A DNA stretch of 45,725 bases from positions 1-45,725 of the forward strand of contig JAAZZR010000006.1 in the NCBI GenBank assembly GCA_014237605.1, written 5' to 3'. The notes beneath the pieces are model-generated. The model made no database searches, had not been told where the DNA came from, and was given only the letters and a program-made list of their open reading frames with translations. Positions 25,640-36,971 of this stretch are shown in pieces. This stretch comes from Nitrosomonadaceae bacterium. Its GTDB lineage: Bacteria > Pseudomonadota > Gammaproteobacteria > Burkholderiales > Nitrosomonadaceae. A program made the position numbers and the translations under genes. Each line of letters begins with the position of its first letter. Positions within the stretch are counted from its first letter, which is position 1.

Positions 25640-27484
25640 TCATCGCTTGTTACTTGTCGGCTTCCATACCTGCCCAATAGGAACAGTCTCCAATTTTCGA
25701 CGTTTCCCATACAATAAATTAACTAAGGAGCGTGACACCATGATTGCGCTAAACATCGAAGTCAAGATTCCCAGGCACAGCACTACTGCAAAACCTTTTA
25801 TCGGACCGGAACCAAAAGCAAATAACGCGATTCCAGCAATTAGGGTGGTAATATTTGCATCCAATATCGTGCCAAATGCTCGTTCATATCCAGCATTAAT
25901 TGCTGCCTGTGGCGAGATGCCAATACGCAACTCATCACGAATACGCTCATTTATTAGAACATTAGCATCGATAGCCATGCCTATTGTAAGTGCTATTGCC
26001 GCCATACCGGGAAGCGTTAAGGTGGCCTGTAAAATTGAAAGAAGGGCGATAAGTAATAATAAATTTACACCAAGCGCAGTTACCGAGATAAAACCAAAAA
26101 TTAAATAATAAGCGGTCATGAAAATAGCAATGGCCGCAAAACCAAATAAAGTAGAATTAAAACCACGAGAAATATTTTCTGCGCCGAGACTAGGACCTAC
26201 AGTTCTCTCTTCAATAATATCCATTGGCGCCGCTAATGCACCAGCACGTAGCAATAGTGAAATATCTCTTGCTTCCGAAATAGACATATTTCCTGTAATT
26301 TGTACCCGCCCACTAGGTATTTCTTCCTGTATTACTGGTGCAGTAATTACTTCTTTCTGATTTTTCTCAATTAGGAGTATTGCCATACGCTTCCCGACAT
26401 TTTCTCGCGTCAGTTGCTTAAAGGTACGAGCACCATTATTGTCTAAATTTAAATGTACGGCCGGTCGATTATTGTTATCGAAACCTGGCTGTGCATCATT
26501 AATACGGTCTCCCGTTAACATCACCTGTTTCTTTACTAACACAGGCCCGCCACCGCGCTCGGTGTAAAGTTCTGAGTCAGAGGGATTCTGGCCGCTCAAT
26601 GCTAAGCTCACATCATGCTCCTCATCAACCATGCGCAATTCCAGCGTAGCTGTTCGACCCAGGATATCCTTAGCTTTTGCAGTATCCTGTACGCCAGGTA
26701 ATTGAACTACTACACGATCAGCTCCTGCTTGCTGAATAATAGGCTCGGCCACACCTAGCTCGTTAACACGATTACGCAGTGTAGTAATATTCTGCTGCAC
26801 AGCAGAATCCTGCATACGTTTTAATGCTGTTTCCTTGAGAGATACTGCAAGGTGAAACTCATCTTCCAAATCGTGTTCACGCAGGCTTAGATCTTCATAA
26901 TTATTCTTGATTTCATCAGTGGCTTTATCACGTGACTCAAGATCACGAAACTTCACAATAATCTGTAAGCCTTCTCTACTTACTCTCTTATAACGAATTT
27001 TCTCTTCTCTCAAGCTGGATCGTATATCAGCGCTAAAACGGTCAAGAGACTTAGAAAGCGCACCTTTCATATCTACCTGTAACAGGAAGTGTACGCCCCC
27101 ACGCAGATCAAGCCCGAGATACATTGGTAACGCACTGATATCAGTTAGCCATTGAGGAGATTCTGAAAGTAAATTTAGTGCGACTACATATCCGTTACCA
27201 AGCCCTGCCTGTAATATATCTTTTGCTTTGAGCTGAATATCCGTATCTGAGAAACGAACCTTGACACTATTTAGCTCAAATAACATTCCGTTAACCGGTA
27301 TATTATTCTTCTTTAGGATACCTTCGACCCGCGCAAGCAACGAAGTGTCAGCCTTATCAGTACTACGCATAGGCGAAATCTGAATTGCTGGTGATTCGCC
27401 ATAAAAATTAGGCAACGTATAAAGCAGTCCGAGCAGAACTGAAATTAAAACAATTAAGTATTTCCAGAGTGGATATCGGTTCAT
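25640..27484 (-). CDS. secD: preprotein translocase subunit SecD
   Basis: Inner-membrane SecDF component, 614 aa. It has an N-terminal membrane helix (LWKYLIVLISVLLGLLYTLP), a large periplasmic part with LGLDLRGGVHFLLQVDM and NRVNELGVAEPIIQQAGADR, and the C-terminal membrane bundle with LTLPGMAAIALTIGMAIDA followed by NVLINERIRDE, including the conserved D-A-N-V-L proton-path residues. It lies 54 bases after yajC. Confidence 0.95.
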   Translation of the reverse strand: MNRYPLWKYLIVLISVLLGLLYTLPNFYGESPAIQISPMRSTDKADTSLLARVEGILKKNNIPVNGMLFELNSVKVRFSDTDIQLKAKDILQAGLGNGYVVALNLLSESPQWLTDISALPMYLGLDLRGGVHFLLQVDMKGALSKSLDRFSADIRSSLREEKIRYKRVSREGLQIIVKFRDLESRDKATDEIKNNYEDLSLREHDLEDEFHLAVSLKETALKRMQDSAVQQNITTLRNRVNELGVAEPIIQQAGADRVVVQLPGVQDTAKAKDILGRTATLELRMVDEEHDVSLALSGQNPSDSELYTERGGGPVLVKKQVMLTGDRINDAQPGFDNNNRPAVHLNLDNNGARTFKQLTRENVGKRMAILLIEKNQKEVITAPVIQEEIPSGRVQITGNMSISEARDISLLLRAGALAAPMDIIEERTVGPSLGAENISRGFNSTLFGFAAIAIFMTAYYLIFGFISVTALGVNLLLLIALLSILQATLTLPGMAAIALTIGMAIDANVLINERIRDELRIGISPQAAINAGYERAFGTILDANITTLIAGIALFAFGSGPIKGFAVVLCLGILTSMFSAIMVSRSLVNLLYGKRRKLETVPIGQVWKPTSNKR

Positions 27485-27538
27485 GTTATAGGTAAGTACA
27501 AATAAAAAGACGATAGGGAAGGAATCGCACTCCTCCTC

Positions 27539-27964
27539 TTATGTTTCAGCTTCACTATTATTATTTTTCTTTTCCGTTATGATTTTCTCAGCTTTATTTT
27601 TGTTATTTTTCTTTTTCATTGTACCCTTCAAGGTTTCCTTCTCAATGGTTTTCAAAGTTCCTTTTGGTAGAAGAGTTTGAACTGCTGTCTTCAAAATAAG
27701 AATCCCTATTTCTGGGGAAACTTCTAGAACCACATGGCTCTCAGTAATTTTGGTTATCCTCCCTAATTGACCGCCACTTGTTACGACCTCATCACCCTTC
27801 TGTAGACCCTCAACCATTGCCTTCTGATCTTTTGTTCGCTTTGTCTGGGGACGAATTACCACGAAGTAGAATATTGCTATGACTAACGCTATCAGAGGTA
27901 GCTCCATTAACATACCTGCTCCAGCTGGGGCAGCAGCCTGTGCATAAGCGTCACTAATCAACAT
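27539..27964 (-). CDS. yajC: preprotein translocase subunit YajC
   Basis: Small inner-membrane accessory of SecDF. The 141-aa protein has an Ala-rich start (DAYAQAAAPAGAG), one membrane helix (ELPLIALVIAIFYFVVIRP) and the cytoplasmic block RPQTKRTKDQKAMVEGLQKG with D-E-V-V-T-S-G-G. The C-terminal 40 residues form an unusually long Lys/Asn/Glu-rich tail, longer than the usual 110-aa YajC. Gap of 37 bases to tgt. Confidence 0.93.
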   Translation of the reverse strand: MLISDAYAQAAAPAGAGMLMELPLIALVIAIFYFVVIRPQTKRTKDQKAMVEGLQKGDEVVTSGGQLGRITKITESHVVLEVSPEIGILILKTAVQTLLPKGTLKTIEKETLKGTMKKKNNKNKAEKIITEKKNNNSEAET

Positions 27965-28001
27965 AGTATTTCTCCATGGGAGTTTTCAAAGGAGATGCAT
28001 T

Positions 28002-30142
<2,141 letters not shown>

Positions 30143-30322
30143 CCGATATATTATAACGGCGTACTATATATCTACCCATATTGGTTGCAACTTCATATGT
30201 TCTTTACTTTAGTTATGATCTTATAGCCATAATATAGATGAAAAATTCTCTGCAATAATTAACTTGGTAATTACATAAAATATAGACCGTATATATGTCA
30301 CAGTATCTCTAAATGCAGGACT

Positions 30323-31441
30323 ATGAATCCTAAAATCAACCATGTAAAAAATGCCGTTGTTATGGCTATTATTTTGCTAACCAGCAGAGGAATATATGCA
30401 CAAGAAATCATAACAATTGCAAATGACCTGATATCACCATTCAAAATTAGCGGGTATGTTGAAGCATATGGTTCTACTGCTTTGAACAATCCTCCTAATA
30501 ACAGGAAACCATCTCTATTTGTAAGCCATAACCGAAATAATGAGCCAGCAGTAAATCTGGCATTCTTAAAAACAGAATATGACACTGAAAATATTAAAGC
30601 CAATTTTGCATTGGCTGTAGGCACCTACATGCGTGCTAATTATGCAGCAGAATCAGGCTTACTGAAGAATCTCTATGAGAGCAGCATTGCACTAAAAGTC
30701 TCAAGAAAAAATAATACATGGATTGAAATGGGTGTTTTTTCTTCCCATATTGGATTTGAAAATGCTAAAGGTAGTGATAACTGGACTTTAACAAGGAGTC
30801 TCACAGCTGAAAATATCCCCTATTATGAATCCGGTGCAAGAATTAGCCATACTTCAAATGATGAAAAGTGGTTTATGAGTTTACTCATTCTAAGTGGATG
30901 GCAGCGTATTAAACCTGTTGATGGAAATACCCTTCCCTCATTTGGAACACAAATTACTTACAGCCCTTCTTCAAGGATAACTTTCAACAGCAGTACATTT
31001 ATTGGTACTGACTCACCTAATCAGAGAAGGTTGATGCGATATTTTCATGACTTCTACAGCACCTTTAAACTGAGTAGCAAGCTTGCTGCAACAATTGGTT
31101 TTGATATTGGCATGGAACAGAAGAGCAAAGGCTCGTCAACTTTCAACACATGGTTTAATTCGACGGCTATTATGCGCTACACCCCTACAACAAATACGGC
31201 TATAGCCTTAAGAGGAGAGTACTTCGATGACAGAGATAGTGTACTTCTATCTTCTACATCACCGAATGGCTTTAGAACATGGGCCTTCTCTGCAAATTTT
31301 GATTGGAACATCACGAAGAATTTTCTCTGGCGAGTCGAGGCGAGATCTCTTATTAATAAAGATAATATTTTTACCAGACAGGACGGTACTATCACAAATA
31401 ATAATACAATCTTCACGACAGCACTGGCTATAAATTTCTGA
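30323..31441 (+). CDS. outer-membrane beta-barrel porin (OmpL/BBP2-like)
   Basis: Exported 372-aa protein with a signal peptide ending near GIYAQE. The mature part is a run of short amphipathic strands with aromatic ends and finishes with a C-terminal Phe (TTALAINF), as outer-membrane barrels do. Blocks FKISGYVEAYGS, FVSHNRNNEPAVNLAFL, WIEMGVFSSHIGFENAKG and ENIPYYESGARI match the putative beta-barrel porin-2 family (PF07642). AGGA precedes the ATG closely. It stands alone; solute unknown. It is an alternative entry route for small molecules, inference only. Confidence 0.75.
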   Translation: MNPKINHVKNAVVMAIILLTSRGIYAQEIITIANDLISPFKISGYVEAYGSTALNNPPNNRKPSLFVSHNRNNEPAVNLAFLKTEYDTENIKANFALAVGTYMRANYAAESGLLKNLYESSIALKVSRKNNTWIEMGVFSSHIGFENAKGSDNWTLTRSLTAENIPYYESGARISHTSNDEKWFMSLLILSGWQRIKPVDGNTLPSFGTQITYSPSSRITFNSSTFIGTDSPNQRRLMRYFHDFYSTFKLSSKLAATIGFDIGMEQKSKGSSTFNTWFNSTAIMRYTPTTNTAIALRGEYFDDRDSVLLSSTSPNGFRTWAFSANFDWNITKNFLWRVEARSLINKDNIFTRQDGTITNNNTIFTTALAINF

Positions 31442-31686
31442 TAAAACGCAGTTTAAGTATAGCTAATTTAGTCATCATAAAGTTTCCATTGCACCGCTTC
31501 TTAATACCTTGAAGAAGGCAGGAAGATACATCGGGGCCCTATAAAAACCCAATTATATATTTGTTATCACAACACTCCTGCGATAGTCTGAGTTACAATT
31601 AATCATAATCTCCTAGACTATTTATAAGCCTATATTTATTTGTATAAATTAATTTTTCAAGCTTCTAATCTGGTGAGATAGAGTTT

Positions 31687-31773
31687 GCCGGGATGGCGGA
31701 ATTGGTAGACGCACGGGATTCAAAATCCCGCGAGGGCAACCTCATGGGGGTTCAATTCCCCCTCCCGGTACCA
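31687..31773 (+). tRNA. tRNA-Leu (CAA)
   Basis: An 87-base tRNA with long variable arm and encoded CCA. Acceptor GCCGGGA pairs with TCCCGGT (G-U at position 1); the anticodon stem GGGAT/ATCCC-type arm encloses TTCAAAA, so the anticodon is CAA; T arm GGGGG-TTCAATT-CCCCC. The long variable arm and D arm with GGCGGAATTGGTAGACGC are typical for Leu. Confidence 0.93.
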
Positions 31774-31910
31774 AATATAACTACTATCATAATTAAATAG
31801 CCATTATGTCGTTAAGTAAACTAATCGTCGAATTTATAAGAAGAAATGGGGCTTGAAATCTATCGAATTAGATTGTCTAATCCGGCTCAATTCTAGCCAT
31901 ATGATAAGCA

Positions 31911-32087
31911 TCACCAGTCCATAGGATCAACATCACCATTCCACATGGGGTCATCATCTTGATTCCAATCTAGAGTGGCGTCTTGATTAGTCATACTATC
32001 TCCGTAAAGATTACCCCCTGCATATTCATCCAGATGAATACATCCCGTATTTATTACGAATACTAATGCTATTAATAATTGCTTCAT
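31911..32087 (-). CDS. 58-aa Asp/Trp-rich lipoprotein
   Basis: Short ORF with a lipoprotein-like signal MKQLLIALVFVINTGC (Cys 16; the -3 residue is Asn, so the lipobox is not perfect) and a short acidic mature part with a repeated pattern: TLDWNQDDDPMWNGDVDPMDW. The W-N-x-D-D-x-P-M and D-P-M-D-W pieces look like tandem units. It is read against the neighbouring tRNA-Leu and umuDC. Export signal plus ordered composition make it likely real; function unknown. Confidence 0.5.
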   Translation of the reverse strand: MKQLLIALVFVINTGCIHLDEYAGGNLYGDSMTNQDATLDWNQDDDPMWNGDVDPMDW

Positions 32088-32434
32088 TTAATCTTTTTAG
32101 TACTAATCGTCAACCCCCTAAATAAAAATGGAATTGGTTCCGGGTAAGAATGTAATTTGCCATCAAATTTTTTATTTTCTTCTTTTCTATCTCCAGTAAT
32201 CTAGATATTAATTTTTAGACTCTATTTAATCTTTCTAAGTTCAATATGGTTGGCACACTCAGCCACAAAAAACAAGAGCAAACGAAAATAGATAAGGCTA
32301 TGATTCATATTGTTGTTACTTACTCTACATTAAAAGAGAAATTCAGATAGGTTATATGAATTTCCACCCTACTAACTCTTGCCATTCAAAAGGCCTAAGA
32401 GTAAACTTGATTAATTGTTACAAAATCAAGTCTT
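32088..32434. other. gene-free AT-rich stretch before umuD
   Basis: No gene is seen in 347 bases. The right end has the inverted repeat described before umuD. I looked for the LexA consensus CTGT-N8-ACAG and did not find it. Confidence 0.5.
32405..32431. promoter_or_regulatory. inverted repeat covering the umuD ribosome binding region
   Basis: ACTTGATT (32405-32412) and AATCAAGT (32424-32431) are perfect complements with an 11-base gap, ending three bases before the umuD ATG. No Shine-Dalgarno is apparent there. It could be an SOS-type operator of unusual sequence or an mRNA hairpin limiting translation. Confidence 0.4.
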
Positions 32435-33037
32435 ATGATGGCCGATACTATAAGAACCCATGGAGGCAGGCGCTCAGGTGCTGGACGCAAACCAGGCAGT
32501 AGCATAGCTCAACCCACTACAGTCATACGTGTTCCGGCAAACGCAGCTAAAATTATCAAGAGCTTTATTTCTACTCTAACAGAAGAGCGCCCGTTACAAA
32601 CACACACTAAGCTCTCTGAGCTAATCCAATTCGTACGAACTAAACAACATACCGTTTTTCCACTCTACACATCAAAAGTAGCCGCCGGCTTCCCATCTCC
32701 AGCTGATGATCATGTTGAGAAACGGCTCAATCCAAGCGACTATCTTGTGGAAAATGATGCCGCAACTTTCTTCGTACGCGTCAAAGGTGACTCAATGACA
32801 GAGGCCGGCATCTTCGATAATGATGTGCTAGTTATTGACCGCTCAAGAACCCAACAGAATGGAGATATTGTCCTTGCAATACTAGATGGGGAATTTACCG
32901 TAAAAATTTTAGAGAAATCTAAAGAAGGTATAACACTTATTCCAGCTAACCAAAATTATTCAGTTATTGAAATCAAAGAAGAGCAGTCCTTTGAGATTTG
33001 GGGTGTTGTCACCGGATCCATGCGAAAATTTAAATGA
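32435..33037 (+). CDS. umuD: UmuD, self-cleaving subunit of DNA polymerase V
   Basis: Regulatory partner of the error-prone polymerase UmuC. The 200-aa protein has a basic, Gly/Arg-rich N-terminal extension ([12 protein letters not shown]) not found in the E. coli protein, then the S24 peptidase part: RecA-stimulated cleavage site at A84-G85 ([12 protein letters not shown]), catalytic Ser 120 in G-D-S-M and Lys 157 in T-V-K-I-L. Start is ATG at 32435 or the next codon, also ATG. The umuC start overlaps its stop by four bases. Confidence 0.9.
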   Translation: MMADTIRTHGGRRSGAGRKPGSSIAQPTTVIRVPANAAKIIKSFISTLTEERPLQTHTKLSELIQFVRTKQHTVFPLYTSKVAAGFPSPADDHVEKRLNPSDYLVENDAATFFVRVKGDSMTEAGIFDNDVLVIDRSRTQQNGDIVLAILDGEFTVKILEKSKEGITLIPANQNYSVIEIKEEQSFEIWGVVTGSMRKFK

Positions 33038-34320
33038 ACCGCTCTATCGCTCTCGTTGACTGTAATAATTTTTATGTAAGTTGTGAACGAGTATTCAATC
33101 CAAAATTAAAAAATAAACCGGTAGTAGTACTTTCCAATAATGATGGTTGTGCAGTTGCTAGAAGCGAAGAGGCAAAGGCACTTGGCGTGAAAATGGGAGA
33201 GCCTTGGTTTCAGTTTAAACGCTTAGCAGAAAAGCATAATATTATTATCTGTTCTTCTAATTATGCACTGTATGCCGATATGTCCGATCGAGTTATGAGC
33301 GTTCTCTCCAAATTTAGCCCCAACCAAGAAATATACTCTATTGATGAATGCTTTCTAGATCTCACCGGATTCTGCAAAGATGACCTAGCTACCTATGCAA
33401 AAAAAATCTGCAGATGTATTCAACAACAAACGGGGTTGCCTGTATGCATAGGAATTGGAGCATCAAAAACACTAGCAAAGCTTGCGAACTACATTGCTAA
33501 AAAAAATTTAGCATTCCAAGGCGTGTGCAATTTCAATGCCATGGTGATACAGGAACAAAATAAATGGCTACACAAGATTAAAATTGAAAAAATATGGGGC
33601 ATTGGCAAACAGCTTTTGCCAAAATTACAACAGATTGGTATTTACAACATCAATGACCTGAAAAATATTAATCCGCGCATACTAGATTTGAAGTTTTCTA
33701 TCTCTTTGAAAAGAACCATCTACGAGCTTAATAATATAGTTTGTTTCAAATTGGAGGGAACAACCACGAAAAAAAAACAGATAACCTGCTCCCGCTCTTT
33801 TGGTCTACTGATAACTAGCTTTAAAAGTCTAGAGCAATCCATAGCTCTCTATGTCACCCGCGCTGCTGAAAAATTACGCCGACAAAATTCATATACGAGA
33901 TCAATCCATATTTATATCTGTACCAGTCCATTCAATAAGAAAGAATCTTATTACGAAAACAGCATAACCATTCCATTGCCAGAGCAAACAGACAATACTC
34001 TGACACTTATACAATTTTCATTATTCGGATTGCGTAAAATTTACCGAAACGGATATAAATACCAAAAGGCAGGAGTCATCCTATCTAAAATCGTATCAAG
34101 TAAAAAATATCAACCTGACCTATTTAGTAAAAAGGAGAAGCGAAGAAAATCAAATAACCTAATGGCAACGCTTGATCAAATTAACACGCTAATGGGAAAG
34201 AAAATATTGATAATTGCAGCCGAAGGAATAACACAACCATGGAAGATGAGACAAAATAACATGAGCCCAAGATATACGACTAACTGGAATGATTTGATAG
34301 TAGCTAATCAGCTTATATAA
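33034..34320 (+). CDS. umuC: UmuC, catalytic subunit of DNA polymerase V
   Basis: Y-family translesion polymerase, 428 aa. The catalytic blocks are clear: [15 protein letters not shown] at the N-terminus, [19 protein letters not shown] and the active-site [10 protein letters not shown]; then the helix-hairpin-helix region ([20 protein letters not shown]) and the little-finger domain. The C-terminus has Q-P-D-L-F and a DUF4113-like end ([18 protein letters not shown]). It is coupled to umuD by an ATGA overlap. Confidence 0.95.
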   Translation: MNRSIALVDCNNFYVSCERVFNPKLKNKPVVVLSNNDGCAVARSEEAKALGVKMGEPWFQFKRLAEKHNIIICSSNYALYADMSDRVMSVLSKFSPNQEIYSIDECFLDLTGFCKDDLATYAKKICRCIQQQTGLPVCIGIGASKTLAKLANYIAKKNLAFQGVCNFNAMVIQEQNKWLHKIKIEKIWGIGKQLLPKLQQIGIYNINDLKNINPRILDLKFSISLKRTIYELNNIVCFKLEGTTTKKKQITCSRSFGLLITSFKSLEQSIALYVTRAAEKLRRQNSYTRSIHIYICTSPFNKKESYYENSITIPLPEQTDNTLTLIQFSLFGLRKIYRNGYKYQKAGVILSKIVSSKKYQPDLFSKKEKRRKSNNLMATLDQINTLMGKKILIIAAEGITQPWKMRQNNMSPRYTTNWNDLIVANQLI

Positions 34321-34444
34321 AGAAGCTCTAGACCACTACTGAATTTCTGTAATTTATACAACAGCGGACTCTCAACCCTTACAAAACCTCCATAAATTGG
34401 ATTTTCCAATAAAAAAGCTTCTATAATTAAGCCAAAGCATCCCA

Positions 34445-34499
34445 TTAGCCTATATAGATGGTAGGCTCCCTCACGTTAGCCCATATAGGTGGTATAGGC
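34445..34499. repeat. two 31-base-spaced imperfect dyads before ispH
   Basis: TTAGCC-T-ATATAG-A-TGGTA-GGC at 34445-34466 is repeated as TTAGCC-C-ATATAG-G-TGGTATAGGC at 34476-34499. Start-to-start spacing is 31 bases, close to three helix turns. Each copy is itself an inverted repeat (GCCTA...TAGGC type). They end about 30 bases before the candidate -10, so they could bind an activator of the hopanoid genes. Confidence 0.5.
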
Positions 34500-34526
34500 G
34501 CTTATATTTAATTTATGCAACTTACG

Positions 34527-34535
34527 TGCTAGAAT
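34527..34535 (+). promoter_or_regulatory. extended -10 promoter of ispH
   Basis: TGC-TAGAAT, giving a leader of about 40 bases before the ATA start at 34581. The hexamer at -35 distance is TTTAAT, weak. The same TGC-TAGAAT occurs before the cytochrome c peroxidase gene. Confidence 0.4.
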
Positions 34536-34580
34536 GTGGTCTATAGATAGTTTAACAAGATATTAAACAAGGAGAATAAC

Positions 34581-35519
34581 ATAAAGACCATACTTGCTAA
34601 TCCGAGAGGGTTCTGTGCAGGCGTAGTACGCGCGGTAGAAATCGTGGAGCAAGCACTGTTACTTTATGGAGCTCCAATTTATGTTTTACACCAGATTGTT
34701 CATAACCAACAGGTAATCCAAGATCTGGAAGCGCGCGGAGTCATTTTTACCGAAGACATGAAAAGCATCCCGCCCAGAACGGTAACTGTCCTCAGTGCTC
34801 ATGGCGTATCCGATGCCGTTATGGAAACTGCCAAAGCTCAAGATTTGGAGATTATCGACGCGACCTGTCCGCTTGTTACCAAGGTTCATTTACAAGCTAA
34901 ACGTTATAGCAAAAGTGGGCATGAAGTGGTAATTATTGGCCATCGAGGCCATGTTGAGGTGGAAGGAACATACGGGCGAGTGCGTGGAACAGTCCATGTG
35001 GTTGGTACTGTAGAAGATGTTCAGGCTCTAGTTGTTTCTGATCCGAAGCGAGTGTCCTATGTGACCCAGACTACTCTTAGTCTAGATGATACACGTTCCA
35101 TCGTGGAGGCCTTGAAAGATCGTTTTCCGGAAGTAAAGGGTCCTGAATTGTCCGATATCTGCTATGCAACACAAAATCGCCAGAATGCTGTGCGGAGTCT
35201 TGCAGAAAAAGTTGATGTCATTCTGGTAGTCGGTGCTCGAAATAGCTCCAATTCTGCACGTTTACAGGAAGTAGGTGAAATGAGTGGCGTAGATGCTTAT
35301 TTAATTCAAGATGCTAACGAAATTTCACCAGACTGGTTTGCTAATAGCTCCGACATAGGTGTAACTGCCGGCGCCTCCACTCCTGAAATATTAGTACAGG
35401 GTGTTCTTGATCGTTTACGGAGTCTCGGAGTGAACAGCATCGAAGAGATGGAAGGAGTATCGGAAGACATCACATTTAAGCTTCCCGCATCGCTATTGAA
35501 AGAACAGAGATCTTTGTAA
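34581..35519 (+). CDS. ispH: 4-hydroxy-3-methylbut-2-enyl diphosphate reductase (IspH), ATA start
   Basis: Last step of the MEP pathway: a [4Fe-4S] enzyme giving IPP and DMAPP, the precursors for hopanoids, in the cytoplasm. The frame must begin upstream of the first usual start codon (GTG at 34644), because that GTG lies after the essential first cluster Cys. Reading from ATA at 34581 gives I/M-K-T-I-L-A-N-P-R-G-F-C-A-G, which puts the Cys at residue 12; the others fall at about 96 (DATCPLV) and 194 (DICYATQNRQ), as in known IspH. AAGGAG lies six bases before the ATA. Upstream in frame there is a TAG at 34548-34550 and no ATG, GTG or TTG after it. Length 312 aa is normal. Confidence 0.9.
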   Translation: MKTILANPRGFCAGVVRAVEIVEQALLLYGAPIYVLHQIVHNQQVIQDLEARGVIFTEDMKSIPPRTVTVLSAHGVSDAVMETAKAQDLEIIDATCPLVTKVHLQAKRYSKSGHEVVIIGHRGHVEVEGTYGRVRGTVHVVGTVEDVQALVVSDPKRVSYVTQTTLSLDDTRSIVEALKDRFPEVKGPELSDICYATQNRQNAVRSLAEKVDVILVVGARNSSNSARLQEVGEMSGVDAYLIQDANEISPDWFANSSDIGVTAGASTPEILVQGVLDRLRSLGVNSIEEMEGVSEDITFKLPASLLKEQRSL

Positions 35520-35595
35520 TCACAACAATAAATTCTAATATAACTATGAATGACTATCATTCGGCCTATTAAATTAATCTTGGAGAGGTTTGCTC

Positions 35596-36705
35596 ATGGG
35601 AGTTCCAATACGTCAACAACTAGCTGTGGCCAGCTATTTATTAAAACAGAAATTTAATCGGGTAAAAAAATACCCGATGGTTTTGATGCTGGAGCCACTC
35701 TTTCGTTGCAATTTGGCCTGCGGAGGTTGTGGGAAAATAGATTATCCTGATGAGACCTTAGATAAACGTCTTTCATATGAAGAATGTATGCAGGCTGTAG
35801 ATGAATGTGGTGCGCCGATGGTATCAATTCCGGGTGGGGAACCACTGATCCATAAAGAAATGCCACAAATAGTCGAGGGTATTGTAGCGCGTAAAAAATA
35901 TATATATCTATGTACAAATGCACTTTTATTGAAGAAAAGAATTAATGATTATAAGCCATCCCCCTATTTAACTATATCTGTCCATCTAGATGGAATGAAA
36001 GAAAGGCATGATAATTCTGTCTGCCAAGAAGGAGTCTTTGATCGGGCAGTTGAGGCCATAAAGATAGCTGTAGAAAAAGGCTTTAGAGTCACTGTGAACT
36101 GCACTCTCTTTCAGGGGGAGACCCCAGAAGATGTTGCTGAATTTCTTGACTACGCTATGACTCTAGGTATAGAGGGAGCAACTATTGCACCCGGATTTAG
36201 TTATGAAAAAGCACCCCAGCAAGATGTATTTATTAAAGGAGAAGACACCAAAAATCTGTTCCGAGGTATTTTTAAACTTGGCAAAAAACGGGACTGGAAA
36301 TTAAACCATTCCACACTATACCTTGATTTTCTTGCAGGCAATCAGAGCTATGATTGCACCCCATGGGGGAATCCAACCCGTAATATATTTGGCTGGCAAA
36401 AACCCTGCTATTTACTATCGGATGAAGGCTATGCATCTAGTTTCCAAGAGCTTCTAGAGGACACTCCTTGGGAGAAGTATGGGAATACTAATAACCCAAA
36501 ATGTGTGCAGTGTATGGCGCACTGTGGTTATGAAGCAACTGCAGTTGAAGATATGTTGCAACATCCTCTGAAAGGACTACTTACATCTATACAGGGTCCA
36601 AAAACTGTAGGGGCAATGGTAGCTGAACCAGTTCCCAAATGGATAACCGAAGAACAAGGAAAAAAAAGTACACTTTCAAAAATTCCTGTTACAGTTAAGC
36701 TATAA
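35596..36705 (+). CDS. hpnH: adenosylhopane synthase HpnH (radical SAM)
   Basis: Radical SAM enzyme that joins the 5'-deoxyadenosyl group to diploptene, the first step of hopanoid side-chain synthesis. The 369-aa protein has the cluster motif C-x3-C-x2-C (C38-N-L-A-C42-G-G-C45) after the MVLMLEPLFR strand, then SIPGGEPLIHKE and TISVHLDGMKERHD. The ATG at 35596 is seven bases after GGAGAGG; a TTG two codons earlier is in frame but less well placed. It follows ispH by 76 bases and likely shares its promoter. Confidence 0.93.
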   Translation: MGVPIRQQLAVASYLLKQKFNRVKKYPMVLMLEPLFRCNLACGGCGKIDYPDETLDKRLSYEECMQAVDECGAPMVSIPGGEPLIHKEMPQIVEGIVARKKYIYLCTNALLLKKRINDYKPSPYLTISVHLDGMKERHDNSVCQEGVFDRAVEAIKIAVEKGFRVTVNCTLFQGETPEDVAEFLDYAMTLGIEGATIAPGFSYEKAPQQDVFIKGEDTKNLFRGIFKLGKKRDWKLNHSTLYLDFLAGNQSYDCTPWGNPTRNIFGWQKPCYLLSDEGYASSFQELLEDTPWEKYGNTNNPKCVQCMAHCGYEATAVEDMLQHPLKGLLTSIQGPKTVGAMVAEPVPKWITEEQGKKSTLSKIPVTVKL

Positions 36706-36758
36706 TTATCATTAGCTTATACTTGAATATCGATTTAGTAGTTTTTTATAAAAACAGA

Positions 36759-36792
36759 AATGATTTGTTTAGTATAAACTGAACAAATCATT
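36759..36792. terminator. inverted repeat after hpnH
   Basis: AATGATTTGTT-t-AGT-ataa-ACT-g-AACAAATCATT, a 14-pair stem with one mismatch, 54 bases after the hpnH stop. On the minus strand it is followed by a T-rich run (CTGTTTTTAT); on the plus strand by a weak ATCTCTTTC. A terminator between hpnH and hpnM is plausible. Confidence 0.5.
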
Positions 36793-36971
36793 ATCTCTTT
36801 CACCAGTTACACTAATTAGCGGTATTCTCTTCTTTTTGGTAAAAAAGTTTACTCAAACAAGCTATATTTTTACAAGTAATTTCCTTGCTCAGCCCCCTTA
36901 CTATATACTTAAACATAATCAGAATTTATTAGACATATTTTCTATATGCATATGTTGAGAAGCCAAAAATT

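Noticed and set aside
34515-34528. Third copy of the Zur-like palindrome before ispH (GCAACTTACGTGC)
   Set aside because: Two mismatches in the right arm, and no reason for zinc control of ispH; probably chance.
34644-34646. GTG as the start of ispH
   Set aside because: It would remove the first iron-sulfur Cys and the conserved N-P-R-G-F-C-A-G start; a strong Shine-Dalgarno is further upstream.
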